Of a stretch of DNA of 64,000 bases, positions 27,391-37,638 are shown piece after piece. This DNA is from CAIYTF01 sp963664845. Lineage in GTDB: Bacteria > Bacteroidota > Ignavibacteria > Ignavibacteriales > Ignavibacteriaceae. The position numbers were made by a program, and so were the translations under genes. The notes beneath the pieces were generated by a model. It did no database searches. It was given only the letters and a program-made list of their open reading frames with translations, and was not told the DNA's origin. The stretch spans positions 5,084,001 through 5,148,000 of the forward strand of contig OY761615.1 in NCBI GenBank assembly GCA_963664845.1. Reading direction: 5' to 3'. Every line of letters starts with the position of its first letter. Position 1 is the first letter of the stretch.

Positions 27391-27804
27391 ATGAAAATAT
27401 TAGTAGTTGAAGATGATTTTGGCAGCCGATTGGTTTTGCAAAAAATGCTGGGTAAGTATGGAACGTGTGATGTTGCAGTGAACGGGAATGAAGCTGTTGC
27501 CTCATTTGGACTGGCACTTGCAGAGGGTGAGCCCTATGATTTGATTTGTCTGGATATTATGATGCCGGAATTGAGCGGGCGGGAGGCACTTGGCGTGATA
27601 AGGAAAATGGAGAAGGACATGAAAATTCTTCCCAAGCATGAAGTAAAAATTGTGATGATGACCGCGCTTGACATGGCAAAAGATGTAATTGATGCCTATT
27701 ATAACGGTGGCTGCACTTCTTATATGGTTAAACCAATTCAAAAAGCTAATGTCGTTAAAATGCTCAAAGAGCTCGGTTTTATTCAGGATGAAGCAGGGGA
27801 ATGA
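27391..27804 (+). CDS. Stand-alone receiver domain response regulator
   Basis: The 137-residue CheY-like receiver has the acidic pair EDD, phosphoacceptor Asp55 (LICLDIMMPELSGREAL), Thr in VMMTALD and Lys in MVKPIQK. It carries no output domain. It follows the PAS kinase by 30 nt and closes the plus-strand chemosensory run. It is a probable partner of that kinase or a second CheY for CheA. Confidence 0.92.
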   Translation: MKILVVEDDFGSRLVLQKMLGKYGTCDVAVNGNEAVASFGLALAEGEPYDLICLDIMMPELSGREALGVIRKMEKDMKILPKHEVKIVMMTALDMAKDVIDAYYNGGCTSYMVKPIQKANVVKMLKELGFIQDEAGE

Positions 27805-28256
27805 ACCAGGTCATTTGTAGGCGTTCGAACATCCACAGTATTTGGTCGGGATTCAGTGATGGCATCAGCATGGGACAAGCTTCATGAAGTTGTTAATGAG
27901 ACATTGCAAGCGATATGGCTTTCTCCGCCAGGATCGGGGCACGCGCCATGGCGTGAAAGCCAGGTATCACTTTTTTGTGAATTGGCAGGCGGTGATCATT
28001 AACTTATCTTTCATACGACTGGAATTCGACCAAGTCCGATCACTATTTAATGGAAACGACACTCTTCAAAAATTTTGTCAAGCCGGCACTAATGCCAACA
28101 AGCCGGGTTATAAGTATCAATTCAAGAGTTAATGATTAATTCACAGTAAATTAAGTGTTTTTTGTTTCTTTTTGAGAAGAAATTGCTTAGATTTCCTGTC
28201 CTTTAAAAACAAAAGGTGCACGTTATTTGCTTTTTTCAATAATTCAAGGAAAGATC
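27805..28256. other. Intergenic region upstream of the first giant surface protein
   Basis: No convincing gene is seen in these 450 bases. The codons after the receiver stop stay open in the same frame for about 60 residues, but there is no similarity I recognise. The 3' part holds the promoter-like element at 28161-28195. Confidence 0.4.
28161..28195 (+). promoter_or_regulatory. Promoter-like element shared with 32491-32525
   Basis: TTTG at 28161 and TAGATTTC at 28188 fit a Bacteroidota-type promoter (TTTG near -33, TAnnTTTG near -7). The intervening text TTTCTTTTTGAGAAGAAATT is nearly the same as upstream of the second giant surface protein, with identical spacing. The first start codon is 62 nt downstream. 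Confidence 0.45.
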
Positions 28257-31200
28257 ATGAAGAGAGAGACACTTCTTATATTATTTCTTTGTCTAATCTT
28301 TATAGGACAAGGATTCGGACAACCTCTGCTTACAGAAGATTTTGATTATACCTCAGGAACAGCACTCACCGCTAATGGTTGGACTGCTCATAGCGGAGGT
28401 ACCACAAATCCTATTTTGGTTTCGTCTACGGGATTAACCTATAGTGGATATGCCAATTCTGGAGTTGGGCTTGCCGCTTCGATTGCCCAGGTTTCAGGAC
28501 AGGATGTCAATCATACTTTTACTGCAATAACTTCCGGATCAGCCTATGTGGCTGCAATGGTTAATGTTTCAGCTGCACAAACTGGTGATTATTTCTTTCA
28601 TTTAGGAACAGGTACATCGACATTCAACGCCAGATTGTATATTAAAACTACTACTGGTGGATTCCTGTTTGGACTTTCAAAAGCAACTGAAACTGTGGTT
28701 TACACTTCTTCTGCTTATAGTCTTAATACCACTTATTTGGTGGTACTCAAATATACTTTTGTTTCGGGTAGCTTGAACGATATTGTTGATTTGTTCGTTA
28801 ATCCGACCCCTGGAGGTGTTGAGCCTACCCCGACCATACATACAGTAACGACATCTGGCACAGATGCAACTACATTAACCGCGGTTTTCCTTCGCCAAGG
28901 TACTGCTGGAAGTATGCCAACTGTTAAAGTGGATGGAATAAGAGTAGCCACAACTTGGGCTGATGCCGTGGCCGCCAGTGTTTCAGCTACTGCAACTTTA
29001 GCACAGCTTACCACTGGTGTTGCAAGTTCACCTCTTACAGCATCCTCTTCAAACAAAGCATTGTTGGGCTATTCACTTACTGCAAACGGTGCTATGAGCT
29101 ATACAGCAGTGACAGTTCCTTTTTCTGTTGATCCGTCAACACGTTTTCTGAATGCAAAATTATATACTTCAACGGACAATGATTATGGTACTTCCGGAGA
29201 TAACTCGGTTGTTGCCAGTTCAGGTACCATAAGCAGTACCGGTATAAGTTTCAGTTTTACAGCCGAATCACTCCCGGCATCCACAACCAAAAACTATTTC
29301 GTCGTTGCCGATGTTGCCGGCGGAGTTGATGGCACAACTGCCGCCACTCAGCCATCGCTTTCTGAGGCAAATTTCACAACTGCGAGTGGAACCGTTGCCA
29401 CAAACACCATCACAGGCACCAGTTATTCCTTCGCTGTTGCAACTTCACCGACAATAGTTGTTGCCAGTACAATGACAAGTTTTGGTGCAGTGGCTGTCGG
29501 TTCAAGCTCTGCGGAACAAAGTTATACAGTTTCCGGAACAAGTTTGACCAACGATATAGTGATAAACGCTCCGACCGATTTTCAGGTTTCAACCACCTCG
29601 GGCTCAGGGTTCGGTTCAACAGTTACGTTGACACAGGTTTCCGGGTCGGTTGCAGTAACTCCTGTCTATGTCAGGTTCCACCCAACCGGAAGCACCGGAA
29701 CGGTGACGCAGAATATAGACAATACCACAGTAGGTGGCACTACAATAAGCACCAGCGTGACCGGAATTCAGCTTGCAGTTGAACCGGCAACGCAATCGGC
29801 AATTACCTTTGGCTCTGTCGATAATAATTCCATAGTTGTAAATTTTGCGGGCGGCAGCGGAACCAACCACGTTGTGGTTGCCCATGCAGGCACAGCAGTT
29901 TCGTTTGCACCCACAGACGCGGTTGCGCTTAGCGGCGTGAACAGCCTTTTCACCTCTGCCACCGACCAAGGCAGTGGAAACAAAGTTGTTTACGACGGAA
30001 CCGGTTCAACTGTTACCGTAACCGGACTTGTTAACGGGACAACTTATCATTTTGCAGTCTATGATTATAATCTTGGGACCAACAATTCCGAAAATTACAA
30101 TGTAACGTCTCCAGGTATTAACAATACGCCAACCACAAATGTTGTTACGACGTATACCTGGAATGGTGCAACAACCGATTATCAGGCAGCCAGCAACTGG
30201 ACACCAGCGAGACCGAATCAATCAACAAACGATGTTCTTTTATTCAGCACAGGTGGTGCAGTATCAGTAACAAATGTTCCAACGCAGACTGTCGGTCAGC
30301 TTATTTTATCAAATAATACCGCAGTTACCTTGCAGGCAGCTGCTGCCTCCACAATAGTGACTATTTCCGGTGGCGAAGGAACTGATTTGGATGTTCCCAG
30401 CGGTTCGGCTTTAAATATAACCGGAACCAATAGTCTCAAATTGATGGTTGGTACCGGAGCGAATGCTGTAATTGGCGGCACCATGGCATTTACTAGTGGC
30501 GCTCATTCTATGGATGCAGCAGATGCAGCAGTAGTTGGTTCAGCAGGTATCGTTTTCCAATCAGGCTCGAGCTTAACTCAGGGTACAGGAACCTCAGGAA
30601 ATGTTTTCACGTCACTTGGAACTGCATCAAGTGTTATCTTCGTGTCAGGAGCTACTTTTATCCAGATGTCGGGATCAAATCCATTTGCACTCAGCCAGCC
30701 TTCTTCAAAAGTGGTGTTCCAGACAGGAAGCAACTTTTCTCTTCAAGCGAATTTGATACCATCGTTCAGCGGCAGAACCTATCCGAATTTTGAATTGAAT
30801 TTTGCATCAGCCTCATTCAGTGTTTCCGGAGCAGCAGGCGTCACTATTGACAATCTTACAATTACGGCGGGAACGCTTAACTTTGGAATGACCACTGCAA
30901 CGCACAACATTAAAGGGAACATTTCTGTTGCAGCGGGTGCCACTTTGAATTTTGCACCAGCTTCAGCCGGTACACTGAATTTTACCGGAACCACTGCACA
31001 GTCAATTACCAATCTGGGAACATTGACAACTAATTCAGCTCAGACATTTGTCATTAACAACGCAGCGGGTGTTTCGCTAGGGTCTGATCTGACAATTAAC
31101 GGAACCTTAACACTGACCAACGGTTTGTTGACTACCGGTGCTCATACACTTCATTTCGGTGCTACGGCAACTGACCCAGCCGGTGTGAGCGCGAGCAGGA

Positions 31201-32249
31201 TAGTCGGAAACGCAAGCATGGATTCAAGAGCAGTTGGAACTGGTACTTTGAGTTTCCTGGGTGCAAACATAACCGGTTCGACTGATATCGGAAACGTTGT
31301 CATTACCCGTGTAACAGGAACACATCAAACCGGCAGCAGCAACCAGAGTATCAATGCATACTGGGATATAACAGCATCCGGTACGGCTCCGTTTGATACA
31401 CGATCATTGGCACTTACCTGGTTATCTGACTATGATAACTCTAAGGTATTCAGTGCTTCAAATTTAGGCCAGGTGTATGTTTCAACCAATTCCGGGACTG
31501 ACTGGACGGCAGTTGGTGCTGCATATGATATGACAGGAACCACATCTCATACCACAGCAGCAAATGCGGTTACCGCATTTGGCCGTTTCACTGTTTCCGA
31601 TGCAACTTCACCATTGATGATTCCGGCAACTGTAATTAGCGTAACCTTGCTTCCCGAAGGTTATGCCTCCAATTATGCAACAAACGCAGCCTTCCCGACT
31701 GAAGTATTCACCATTCATGTTGCGAATGCGACATCACCTTTTGCTGATGTTGAATCACATACGGCAACAATAAATCCGTCAACTTTAGTTGGCTCAGCGT
31801 CTTTCACAGCCCTGACTTCCGGCACGTATTACATCTATATCACTCATGTCAATACGATCGAAACCTGGAGCAAAGACGGCGGAGAGGCAATAGTAGCCGG
31901 TTCCCCGGTAAATTATGATTTCACATCGGCTCAAACACAGGCATATGGCAGCAAGCTAAAACTAATTTCAGGGAAATACTGCCTGTACAGCGGTGATGTT
32001 GACGAAACCGGATATATTGACAACAATGATTTGTTATTAATTGACAATGACGCTTTCGCTTTCAAGTCTGGCACAGTAAAAACCGACCTTGACGGAACCC
32101 AATATGTTGATAACAATGATTTGCTTATTTGCGATAATAACGCTTTTAACTTCATTGGTAAATCGAGTCCGCGACCTGCAAAAAAAGCTATCGCCGCGCC
32201 GAATACTGTCAGACCGACAATGATCCAGGCGAAGAACACTAATGAGTAA
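28257..32249 (+). CDS. Giant secreted beta-rich surface protein with dockerin-like C-terminus
   Basis: The ATG at 28257 has AAGGA 6 nt upstream and is followed by a clear signal peptide (KRETLLILFLCLIFIGQGFG), giving 1330 residues. The protein is very rich in Thr/Ser/Gly/Ala. An N-terminal jelly-roll-like segment (~20-235) is followed by Ig-like domains, including one at ~408-505 (TSFGAVAVGSSSAEQSYTVS) that the 32983 protein also has. Long strand repeats typical of adhesins come next. The last ~200 residues form a beta-sandwich (LLPEGY, IETWSKDGG, NYDFTSAQTQAYGS). Two Ca-binding-like loops follow, DVDETGYIDNNDLL and DLDGTQYVDNNDLL, then a short basic tail. No type IX sorting domain or enzyme domain is seen. 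It probably acts as an adhesin or surface scaffold. Confidence 0.85.
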   Translation: MKRETLLILFLCLIFIGQGFGQPLLTEDFDYTSGTALTANGWTAHSGGTTNPILVSSTGLTYSGYANSGVGLAASIAQVSGQDVNHTFTAITSGSAYVAAMVNVSAAQTGDYFFHLGTGTSTFNARLYIKTTTGGFLFGLSKATETVVYTSSAYSLNTTYLVVLKYTFVSGSLNDIVDLFVNPTPGGVEPTPTIHTVTTSGTDATTLTAVFLRQGTAGSMPTVKVDGIRVATTWADAVAASVSATATLAQLTTGVASSPLTASSSNKALLGYSLTANGAMSYTAVTVPFSVDPSTRFLNAKLYTSTDNDYGTSGDNSVVASSGTISSTGISFSFTAESLPASTTKNYFVVADVAGGVDGTTAATQPSLSEANFTTASGTVATNTITGTSYSFAVATSPTIVVASTMTSFGAVAVGSSSAEQSYTVSGTSLTNDIVINAPTDFQVSTTSGSGFGSTVTLTQVSGSVAVTPVYVRFHPTGSTGTVTQNIDNTTVGGTTISTSVTGIQLAVEPATQSAITFGSVDNNSIVVNFAGGSGTNHVVVAHAGTAVSFAPTDAVALSGVNSLFTSATDQGSGNKVVYDGTGSTVTVTGLVNGTTYHFAVYDYNLGTNNSENYNVTSPGINNTPTTNVVTTYTWNGATTDYQAASNWTPARPNQSTNDVLLFSTGGAVSVTNVPTQTVGQLILSNNTAVTLQAAAASTIVTISGGEGTDLDVPSGSALNITGTNSLKLMVGTGANAVIGGTMAFTSGAHSMDAADAAVVGSAGIVFQSGSSLTQGTGTSGNVFTSLGTASSVIFVSGATFIQMSGSNPFALSQPSSKVVFQTGSNFSLQANLIPSFSGRTYPNFELNFASASFSVSGAAGVTIDNLTITAGTLNFGMTTATHNIKGNISVAAGATLNFAPASAGTLNFTGTTAQSITNLGTLTTNSAQTFVINNAAGVSLGSDLTINGTLTLTNGLLTTGAHTLHFGATATDPAGVSASRIVGNASMDSRAVGTGTLSFLGANITGSTDIGNVVITRVTGTHQTGSSNQSINAYWDITASGTAPFDTRSLALTWLSDYDNSKVFSASNLGQVYVSTNSGTDWTAVGAAYDMTGTTSHTTAANAVTAFGRFTVSDATSPLMIPATVISVTLLPEGYASNYATNAAFPTEVFTIHVANATSPFADVESHTATINPSTLVGSASFTALTSGTYYIYITHVNTIETWSKDGGEAIVAGSPVNYDFTSAQTQAYGSKLKLISGKYCLYSGDVDETGYIDNNDLLLIDNDAFAFKSGTVKTDLDGTQYVDNNDLLICDNNAFNFIGKSSPRPAKKAIAAPNTVRPTMIQAKNTNE

Positions 32250-32342
32250 GCGGTAAATTATTGGTTGGTTAGTTGAATGAATCCGAACAAAAGAACCGGT
32301 TCAAACAATAACTGAGCAAAGCAAACTGATTGGCTTTTATGG

Positions 32343-32379
32343 TTGGCTGAATTTCGAAAGAGATTCAGCCAATTTTTTT
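32343..32379 (+). terminator. Rho-independent terminator after the first giant protein
   Basis: TTGGCTGAAT pairs with ATTCAGCCAA in a perfect 10-bp stem, followed by seven T. It lies about 95 nt after the stop at 32249. Confidence 0.85.
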
Positions 32380-32490
32380 GCAGTATACATTGGAAAGTGC
32401 GGGAACAATACTTCCAGGCGGGCGGAATGGGAGCGTATTTACGGAATATTTTTAGGCTCCGGAAAAAAATCATACAAAGTTTACCTTCTT

Positions 32491-32525
32491 TTTGTTTCTT
32501 TTTTGAAAAAAAATAGCTAAATTAT
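32491..32525 (+). promoter_or_regulatory. Promoter-like element shared with 28161-28195
   Basis: TTTG at 32491 and TAAATTAT at 32518 have the same 23-nt spacing as the copy at 28.16 kb. The intervening TTTCTTTT/GAAAAAAAAT text is also similar. The coding start lies 458 nt downstream, unlike the 62 nt for the first copy. Confidence 0.4.
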
Positions 32526-32982
32526 TTATTCGTGGAAAACGTATATAAATTCAACTAAAATTGGATTATTGTGTGATGATGCACACACATTCTGCGAAAT
32601 ATTACTATCTCCCGGTTTTTGCCTGTAACTATAAAAATACGCGCAGCTGATTTAATACGTGCAGCAAAGCTGAACAAGGGAAACTAGAACTCTTCAGGTA
32701 ACCATTCCTGATTTTTGGCCGGTGAATAAAAAAAATCACTCCAGAAATATTTTCTGTACCTACTACAAATTGAGTAACTAAAAATTTTGGCGAATCTTTT
32801 ATTGACTCGACGGGATACTATATCTGTCCGGATCAAATTGATTGTATGCCATTGGTATAACTGTATGTTGTTTTCCGGAACCGCTACCTGATACCGGTCG
32901 GGAAAACAGGCTCTTCAATCTGAAACAGTAGGCAAAGTCCAAGAAATTGAAAAATAACTCTATACAACCATAGGAAAAGATA

Positions 32983-35900
32983 ATGAGCAGGAAATTCTTT
33001 TTATATTTGATGGCTGTTCTTCTTCTGGGAACACAAACCTGGGCGCAGATATCCATTTCCAGTGCCACACCCGTTACTGAAAATTTTGACGGGATTGGGA
33101 CAACTACCACCGCAAGTCTTCCGACGAATTGGAAAATGACCGCTGCCGGTGCAGGCACATCAGCAGCCTGGACGACATCAGGCAATTTGGCCGCAGTAAG
33201 CCAGGGTGCTTCATCAGGTACTCCGAGCGCGGGTGGGCGGTATAACTGGGGAAATGGAACAACAACAACGGACAGAGCAATAGGGTTTATGACTTCAGGC
33301 TCTTATGCCAGTCCAAACGGAATTATGGCTTATTACAGGAATAATTCCGGGACACAGATCACCAGTTTAGTTATTTCGTTTGATATCGAGCGCTATCGCA
33401 TTAATTCCAGCACCTTTTCATTAGCCTTTTTTTCTTCGACGAATGGCAGTTCCTGGACAGCACAATCAGCAGGTGATATTGCTACTTCGGTTTTTCCAAC
33501 CGGAACAAGTTCGTATACTTTTACCGGCGGCACATCGGTAACCAAGAGTGTTACGCTTACCGGGGTCAATATAGCCAGCGGAAGCGATATATATTTCAAA
33601 TGGGTTTTTACCAACACCGGCGGGTCAAATTCGCAGGGCCTTGGACTGGATAATGTATCATTAACCGCGACCTTATTCCTTACACCTCCCGCACTGACAG
33701 CATTAACGGTGGATAACGACGTTGATCATTCCATACCCATTGGCTTCACCGATGATGCAACCTGGCGATCGGCGATAACAGCAGTTCAGGTTGGTGGCAC
33801 TGCTTTAACCTTAACAACTGATTATACCATAACTGCCGGAGCGATAACGCTGCTTCCTTCGGGCGGAAATACGCTGCTGACCACTTCCGGGTCCAAGGTG
33901 ATAACGGTGAAGGCTACGGGGTACACTGATGCAACTGTTACTCAGCAAATAAACGCCGGGGCTGTATCCGCTTCTGTATCAACGGTGAGTGTTTCACCGG
34001 CTCTTTCTCTTGGGAATACGAGTACGGCTACTCTGACAGCCAGGGATCAGTATGGAAATGCAGTATCTGGTTACGTATTTAAAGATATTCCTTCGGTTAT
34101 CAATAACAATGCTGTCACAACAGAATCCTACACGGTTAATGGTGCTTCATTTTCCGTAACACAATCGGCACAGAGTGTTACTGCAACCGACGCCGGCGGT
34201 GTGGCGACATTCCCCATAACCATTCCTCCCTTTGTTGATGCGAATGATGGGCTAAGCGTTCAAGTGTATCTCAACAATGCGACCACCGGTGTGAGTAGTG
34301 CATTGACGTTTACCGGGCCTTCGTCTCCCACCATTGCGGTTTCAGCGCTCAACCCGGCGTCGTTTGGGTCAGTGCAGATTAACACAAATTCAACTGACGC
34401 GGTTTACTCAGTCTCAGGCATTAACCTTACGGATAACATCACCATTACGGCGCCAACAGGCTTTACGATCTCAACCACCTCAGGAGGAACGTATACAAGC
34501 TCGCTGACCTTAACCAAAAGCGGGTCAACAGTGAGCGCGACGCCTGTTTATGTCCGTTTTTCGCCAACTGCGATGAACTCCTATTCCGGGACAATAACCA
34601 ATGTAAGCTCCGGCGCAACAACCCAAACAGTTGCTGTTAACGGCCTTGGTGGTGATGTTCCAACAGCTTCAACTTCGGCAGCCACATCTCTTACCATCAA
34701 CGGAGCACTTTTAAACGGATCGGTGACTGCAAATAATGCTTCAACCACGGTTACCTTTGAATATGGCCTTACAACGTCATATGGAAGCGCGGTTGCCGCA
34801 TCACAATCACCGGTTACCGGAACCTCGGCTACTGTAGTAAGCGGCAGCGTTTCCGGACTCGCCTCAGGTACAGAGTATCATTTCCGTACAAAGGCAGTAA
34901 GCCCGCTGGGTACAGTTTACGGCAGCGATATGACCTTTACCACGCTTACAACATCGCATAACACGGATCATTTCCGCAGTGCCGCCACCGGAAACTGGAA
35001 TGCGCCGGCGACATGGCTGTCATCAGCAGACAGCACCAACTGGATTTCCGCAACCCTGGCTCCGGATGCCAATGCTGCAAGTATCAGTGTTTTGAGCGGC
35101 CACACGGTGACCGTGAGTGCTTCCACTGCTGCTTCCAAAGTATTTGTAAACACGGGTAGTACTTTGGCAATAAATACTGCAGTCACCCTTACCGTTAACC
35201 ATACAGTGGCTCCTGATTTAACGGTGAATGGTACCTTGACGAATGCCGGAACCGGAATTCTTGCGTTGGGGACATCGGCTGTGGCGCAAGTGAATGGAAC
35301 AATGACCTTCGCAGGTTCAACGAGTTCAATAACCGGGGCTAACGCCACAAGCCTTATCTGCAACACCGGAAGCTCTGTGAGTTTCGCAGGTACCGGTACG
35401 CAGAGTATCCCTGCCACGACATATTATAATCTGATGCTTTCAAGTTCAGGAACAAAGACCGCGGCCGGTTCGTTTGATGTTACCGGAACACTTACTACTT
35501 CAGCAACCAGTGTCATCTTGAATAACACAGCGTTAATGAGAATTTTTAATATCAGGAATTTCACCATGACGAGCGGATCGATAGATTTTGGTACGACTGA
35601 CGTTACCGATTCAGTGGTGACATCAACAACCTACATTACGGGAGATCTGGCTAAATCAGGTGGTACCTGGACAAATTCGTCATCTACTCAACTTTATGAC
35701 ATTTACTTTTCAAAGGGCGGTACCCAAAGTGTTTCCAATTCCGGAACATTGAAATGGGGTTCCTTCAATGTGAGCAATAATTCAACTGTTACGCTTGCAT
35801 CCGCACTTCCCATCACCGGGGTTACCGGTACCTTCATTACTGTTGATGCGGGCAGTGTGCTTTCGGCAAATACATATATTATTTCCACCACAGTATCGCC

Positions 35901-37515
35901 TTGCACGCTTGCTGTGAATGGCAAACTTCAAACAGCAAATGCAAATGGGATAGGCGGAAGCACTTCAACAACACTCAGTTCGACCAACACACCGGTGTAT
36001 GCTTTCGGAACTAATGCAACAGTAGAATATAATGCAGCCGGTTCACAGGCCATTACTGCCCGAACCGATTATCCAAGCCTGTCACTCGCAGGCAGCGGAA
36101 CCAAGACATTTGGCGGCACAACCACCATTAACGGAAATCTTTCGGTTGCTTCGGGTGTTGTGTTTGCCAACGGGACGTACACTGTGACACTGCATGGCAA
36201 TGCATCCAATTCCGGAACTCACAGTGGTACCGGGAATATTCAACTTGCCGGAGGAACCTCTGCGCACACCATCTCAGGCGCAGGCGTTTTCCAGAATCTT
36301 GTTTTGAATGACACCAAGGGCGCGGTTCTCGGTGGAAATTCACAGATTGCCGGAACATTAACACTTACGGCCGGTATTCTTTCAGTTGGAGCCGATACCC
36401 TTTGCCTTGAAACAACAGCTGCCATTGCCGGAACTCCATCAGCTTCTGCAATGATAATGGCTAACGGAACCGGTGCACTGGTCAAAAAAATCGCAGACGC
36501 TCAGACACTTCCGTATGCATTTACCTTTCCACTTGGTGATACCGCAGGCACGGTGGGATATTCACCGGCAACAATAACCGTTACATCCGGTGTGTTCTCA
36601 GGTGCAAGTCTGGCAGCAGCTCAGGTAAACGGAAAGCATCCGAATATAAAGGTAGACAACAATTATCTTAACCGGTATTGGACCCTTTCATCCTCAGGTA
36701 TAACTGACCAGGTCAGTTCAGTGGAGCTGACCTATGCGAGCAGCGCGGTAGTCGGTTTTGAATCGAATTTGTATGGCGGGATCAGGACCGGATCGACCTG
36801 GACAAATGCCGGTCGGGTTGATTCGCTGTTGCATAGAATTACCGCGTCGGGTTTAACCGTGTTGGGCAACAGTTTTACCGCTGCTTCAGCCGCAGCACTC
36901 GCGAACGGCGCGCCATTTACGCTTAAGATCATTCCGGAAGGCTATTATAATTCAGTGACGGATTTGCTTAAAATGACCGATACACTGCACGTTTATCTGG
37001 CAAACAGTACGGCTCCTTATGCATTTGTGGATACATCACTGGTTGTTATTGACTCAGCGACGTTTAGCGGAAACGCAATGTTCAGTAAAGTGAGTAACGG
37101 GACCTATTATGTGGTTGTGAAAGGCAGAGCAATACTTGAGACATGGAGTGCAAACGGTATTGCCATTACCGCCGGAGAAGCAGCAAGTTATGATTTTACA
37201 ACTGCTGCAACCCAGGCATATGGTTCAAATGAGGTGCAGAAGGGTACCAGATGGTGCGTTTTCTGTGGAGATGTTGATCAAAGCGGATATATTGACAATA
37301 ACGATTTGCTGTTAATTGATAATGCCGCCTTTGCATTCACGGCAGGTTATGCCGTTGCAGACCTGGATGGGACCAGATACGTCGATAACAACGATTTGCT
37401 TATCTGCGACAATAATGCATTTAGTTTCAGAGGCAGCAAGAAGCCAAGCGGGACAACTTCCGGAAAAGTATCTGTAACTGAAAGAACAACAAAGGCACAG
37501 AAGAGCAAAGACTAA
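32983..37515 (+). CDS. Second giant secreted surface protein with dockerin-like C-terminus
   Basis: The 1510-residue protein starts with a signal peptide (MSRKFFLYLMAVLLLGTQTW) preceded by TAGGA. An N-terminal jelly-roll-like region (~25-230) comes first. An 'X2/HBP-like' domain (~235-325, LTVDNDVDHSIPIGF) and Ig-like domains follow, including ~462-555 (FGSVQINTNSTDAVYSVSG), homologous to a domain in the 28257 protein. A long run of beta strands with repeated GTLT/NLTLS phrases comes next. From ~1313 it ends in the same module as its neighbour: IIPEGYY, LETWSANG, YDFTTAATQAYGS, then GDVDQSGYIDNNDLL and DLDGTRYVDNNDLL. No catalytic motif was recognised. It is probably a paralogous adhesin or matrix protein. 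Confidence 0.85.
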   Translation: MSRKFFLYLMAVLLLGTQTWAQISISSATPVTENFDGIGTTTTASLPTNWKMTAAGAGTSAAWTTSGNLAAVSQGASSGTPSAGGRYNWGNGTTTTDRAIGFMTSGSYASPNGIMAYYRNNSGTQITSLVISFDIERYRINSSTFSLAFFSSTNGSSWTAQSAGDIATSVFPTGTSSYTFTGGTSVTKSVTLTGVNIASGSDIYFKWVFTNTGGSNSQGLGLDNVSLTATLFLTPPALTALTVDNDVDHSIPIGFTDDATWRSAITAVQVGGTALTLTTDYTITAGAITLLPSGGNTLLTTSGSKVITVKATGYTDATVTQQINAGAVSASVSTVSVSPALSLGNTSTATLTARDQYGNAVSGYVFKDIPSVINNNAVTTESYTVNGASFSVTQSAQSVTATDAGGVATFPITIPPFVDANDGLSVQVYLNNATTGVSSALTFTGPSSPTIAVSALNPASFGSVQINTNSTDAVYSVSGINLTDNITITAPTGFTISTTSGGTYTSSLTLTKSGSTVSATPVYVRFSPTAMNSYSGTITNVSSGATTQTVAVNGLGGDVPTASTSAATSLTINGALLNGSVTANNASTTVTFEYGLTTSYGSAVAASQSPVTGTSATVVSGSVSGLASGTEYHFRTKAVSPLGTVYGSDMTFTTLTTSHNTDHFRSAATGNWNAPATWLSSADSTNWISATLAPDANAASISVLSGHTVTVSASTAASKVFVNTGSTLAINTAVTLTVNHTVAPDLTVNGTLTNAGTGILALGTSAVAQVNGTMTFAGSTSSITGANATSLICNTGSSVSFAGTGTQSIPATTYYNLMLSSSGTKTAAGSFDVTGTLTTSATSVILNNTALMRIFNIRNFTMTSGSIDFGTTDVTDSVVTSTTYITGDLAKSGGTWTNSSSTQLYDIYFSKGGTQSVSNSGTLKWGSFNVSNNSTVTLASALPITGVTGTFITVDAGSVLSANTYIISTTVSPCTLAVNGKLQTANANGIGGSTSTTLSSTNTPVYAFGTNATVEYNAAGSQAITARTDYPSLSLAGSGTKTFGGTTTINGNLSVASGVVFANGTYTVTLHGNASNSGTHSGTGNIQLAGGTSAHTISGAGVFQNLVLNDTKGAVLGGNSQIAGTLTLTAGILSVGADTLCLETTAAIAGTPSASAMIMANGTGALVKKIADAQTLPYAFTFPLGDTAGTVGYSPATITVTSGVFSGASLAAAQVNGKHPNIKVDNNYLNRYWTLSSSGITDQVSSVELTYASSAVVGFESNLYGGIRTGSTWTNAGRVDSLLHRITASGLTVLGNSFTAASAAALANGAPFTLKIIPEGYYNSVTDLLKMTDTLHVYLANSTAPYAFVDTSLVVIDSATFSGNAMFSKVSNGTYYVVVKGRAILETWSANGIAITAGEAASYDFTTAATQAYGSNEVQKGTRWCVFCGDVDQSGYIDNNDLLLIDNAAFAFTAGYAVADLDGTRYVDNNDLLICDNNAFSFRGSKKPSGTTSGKVSVTERTTKAQKSKD

Positions 37516-37601
37516 TCCGTTTGGCTGAACCCACATTCCTCAACAGATGGAGAGCAATTCATCAGCCTTTTGACGGTAAGTGAAGTTCACTTTACAATTG
37601 C

Positions 37602-37638
37602 AATGGCTGAGTCCCAAATGGGCTCAGCCATTTTTTTT
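37602..37638 (+). terminator. Rho-independent terminator after the second giant protein
   Basis: AATGGCTGAGTCC (37602-37614) pairs with the GGCTCAGCCATT arm that starts at 37620, and a run of eight T follows. It lies about 87 nt after the stop at 37515. Confidence 0.88.

Larger units (their letters stand above)
32250..32982. other. Intergenic region between the two giant surface proteins
   Basis: The 730 bases contain the terminator at 32343-32379 and the promoter-like element at 32491-32525. The remaining ~450 bases up to the next start hold no gene I can support. If the promoter-like element is used, the next mRNA has a 5' leader of around 450 nt. Confidence 0.5.

Noticed and set aside
27805..27990. 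Open continuation of the receiver frame beyond its TGA stop (~60 codons)
   Set aside because: No family similarity seen and no sign of readthrough or selenocysteine context; probably chance.
27884..28132. 82-residue open frame after the receiver gene
   Set aside because: Composition and lack of a ribosome-binding site suggest a chance frame.
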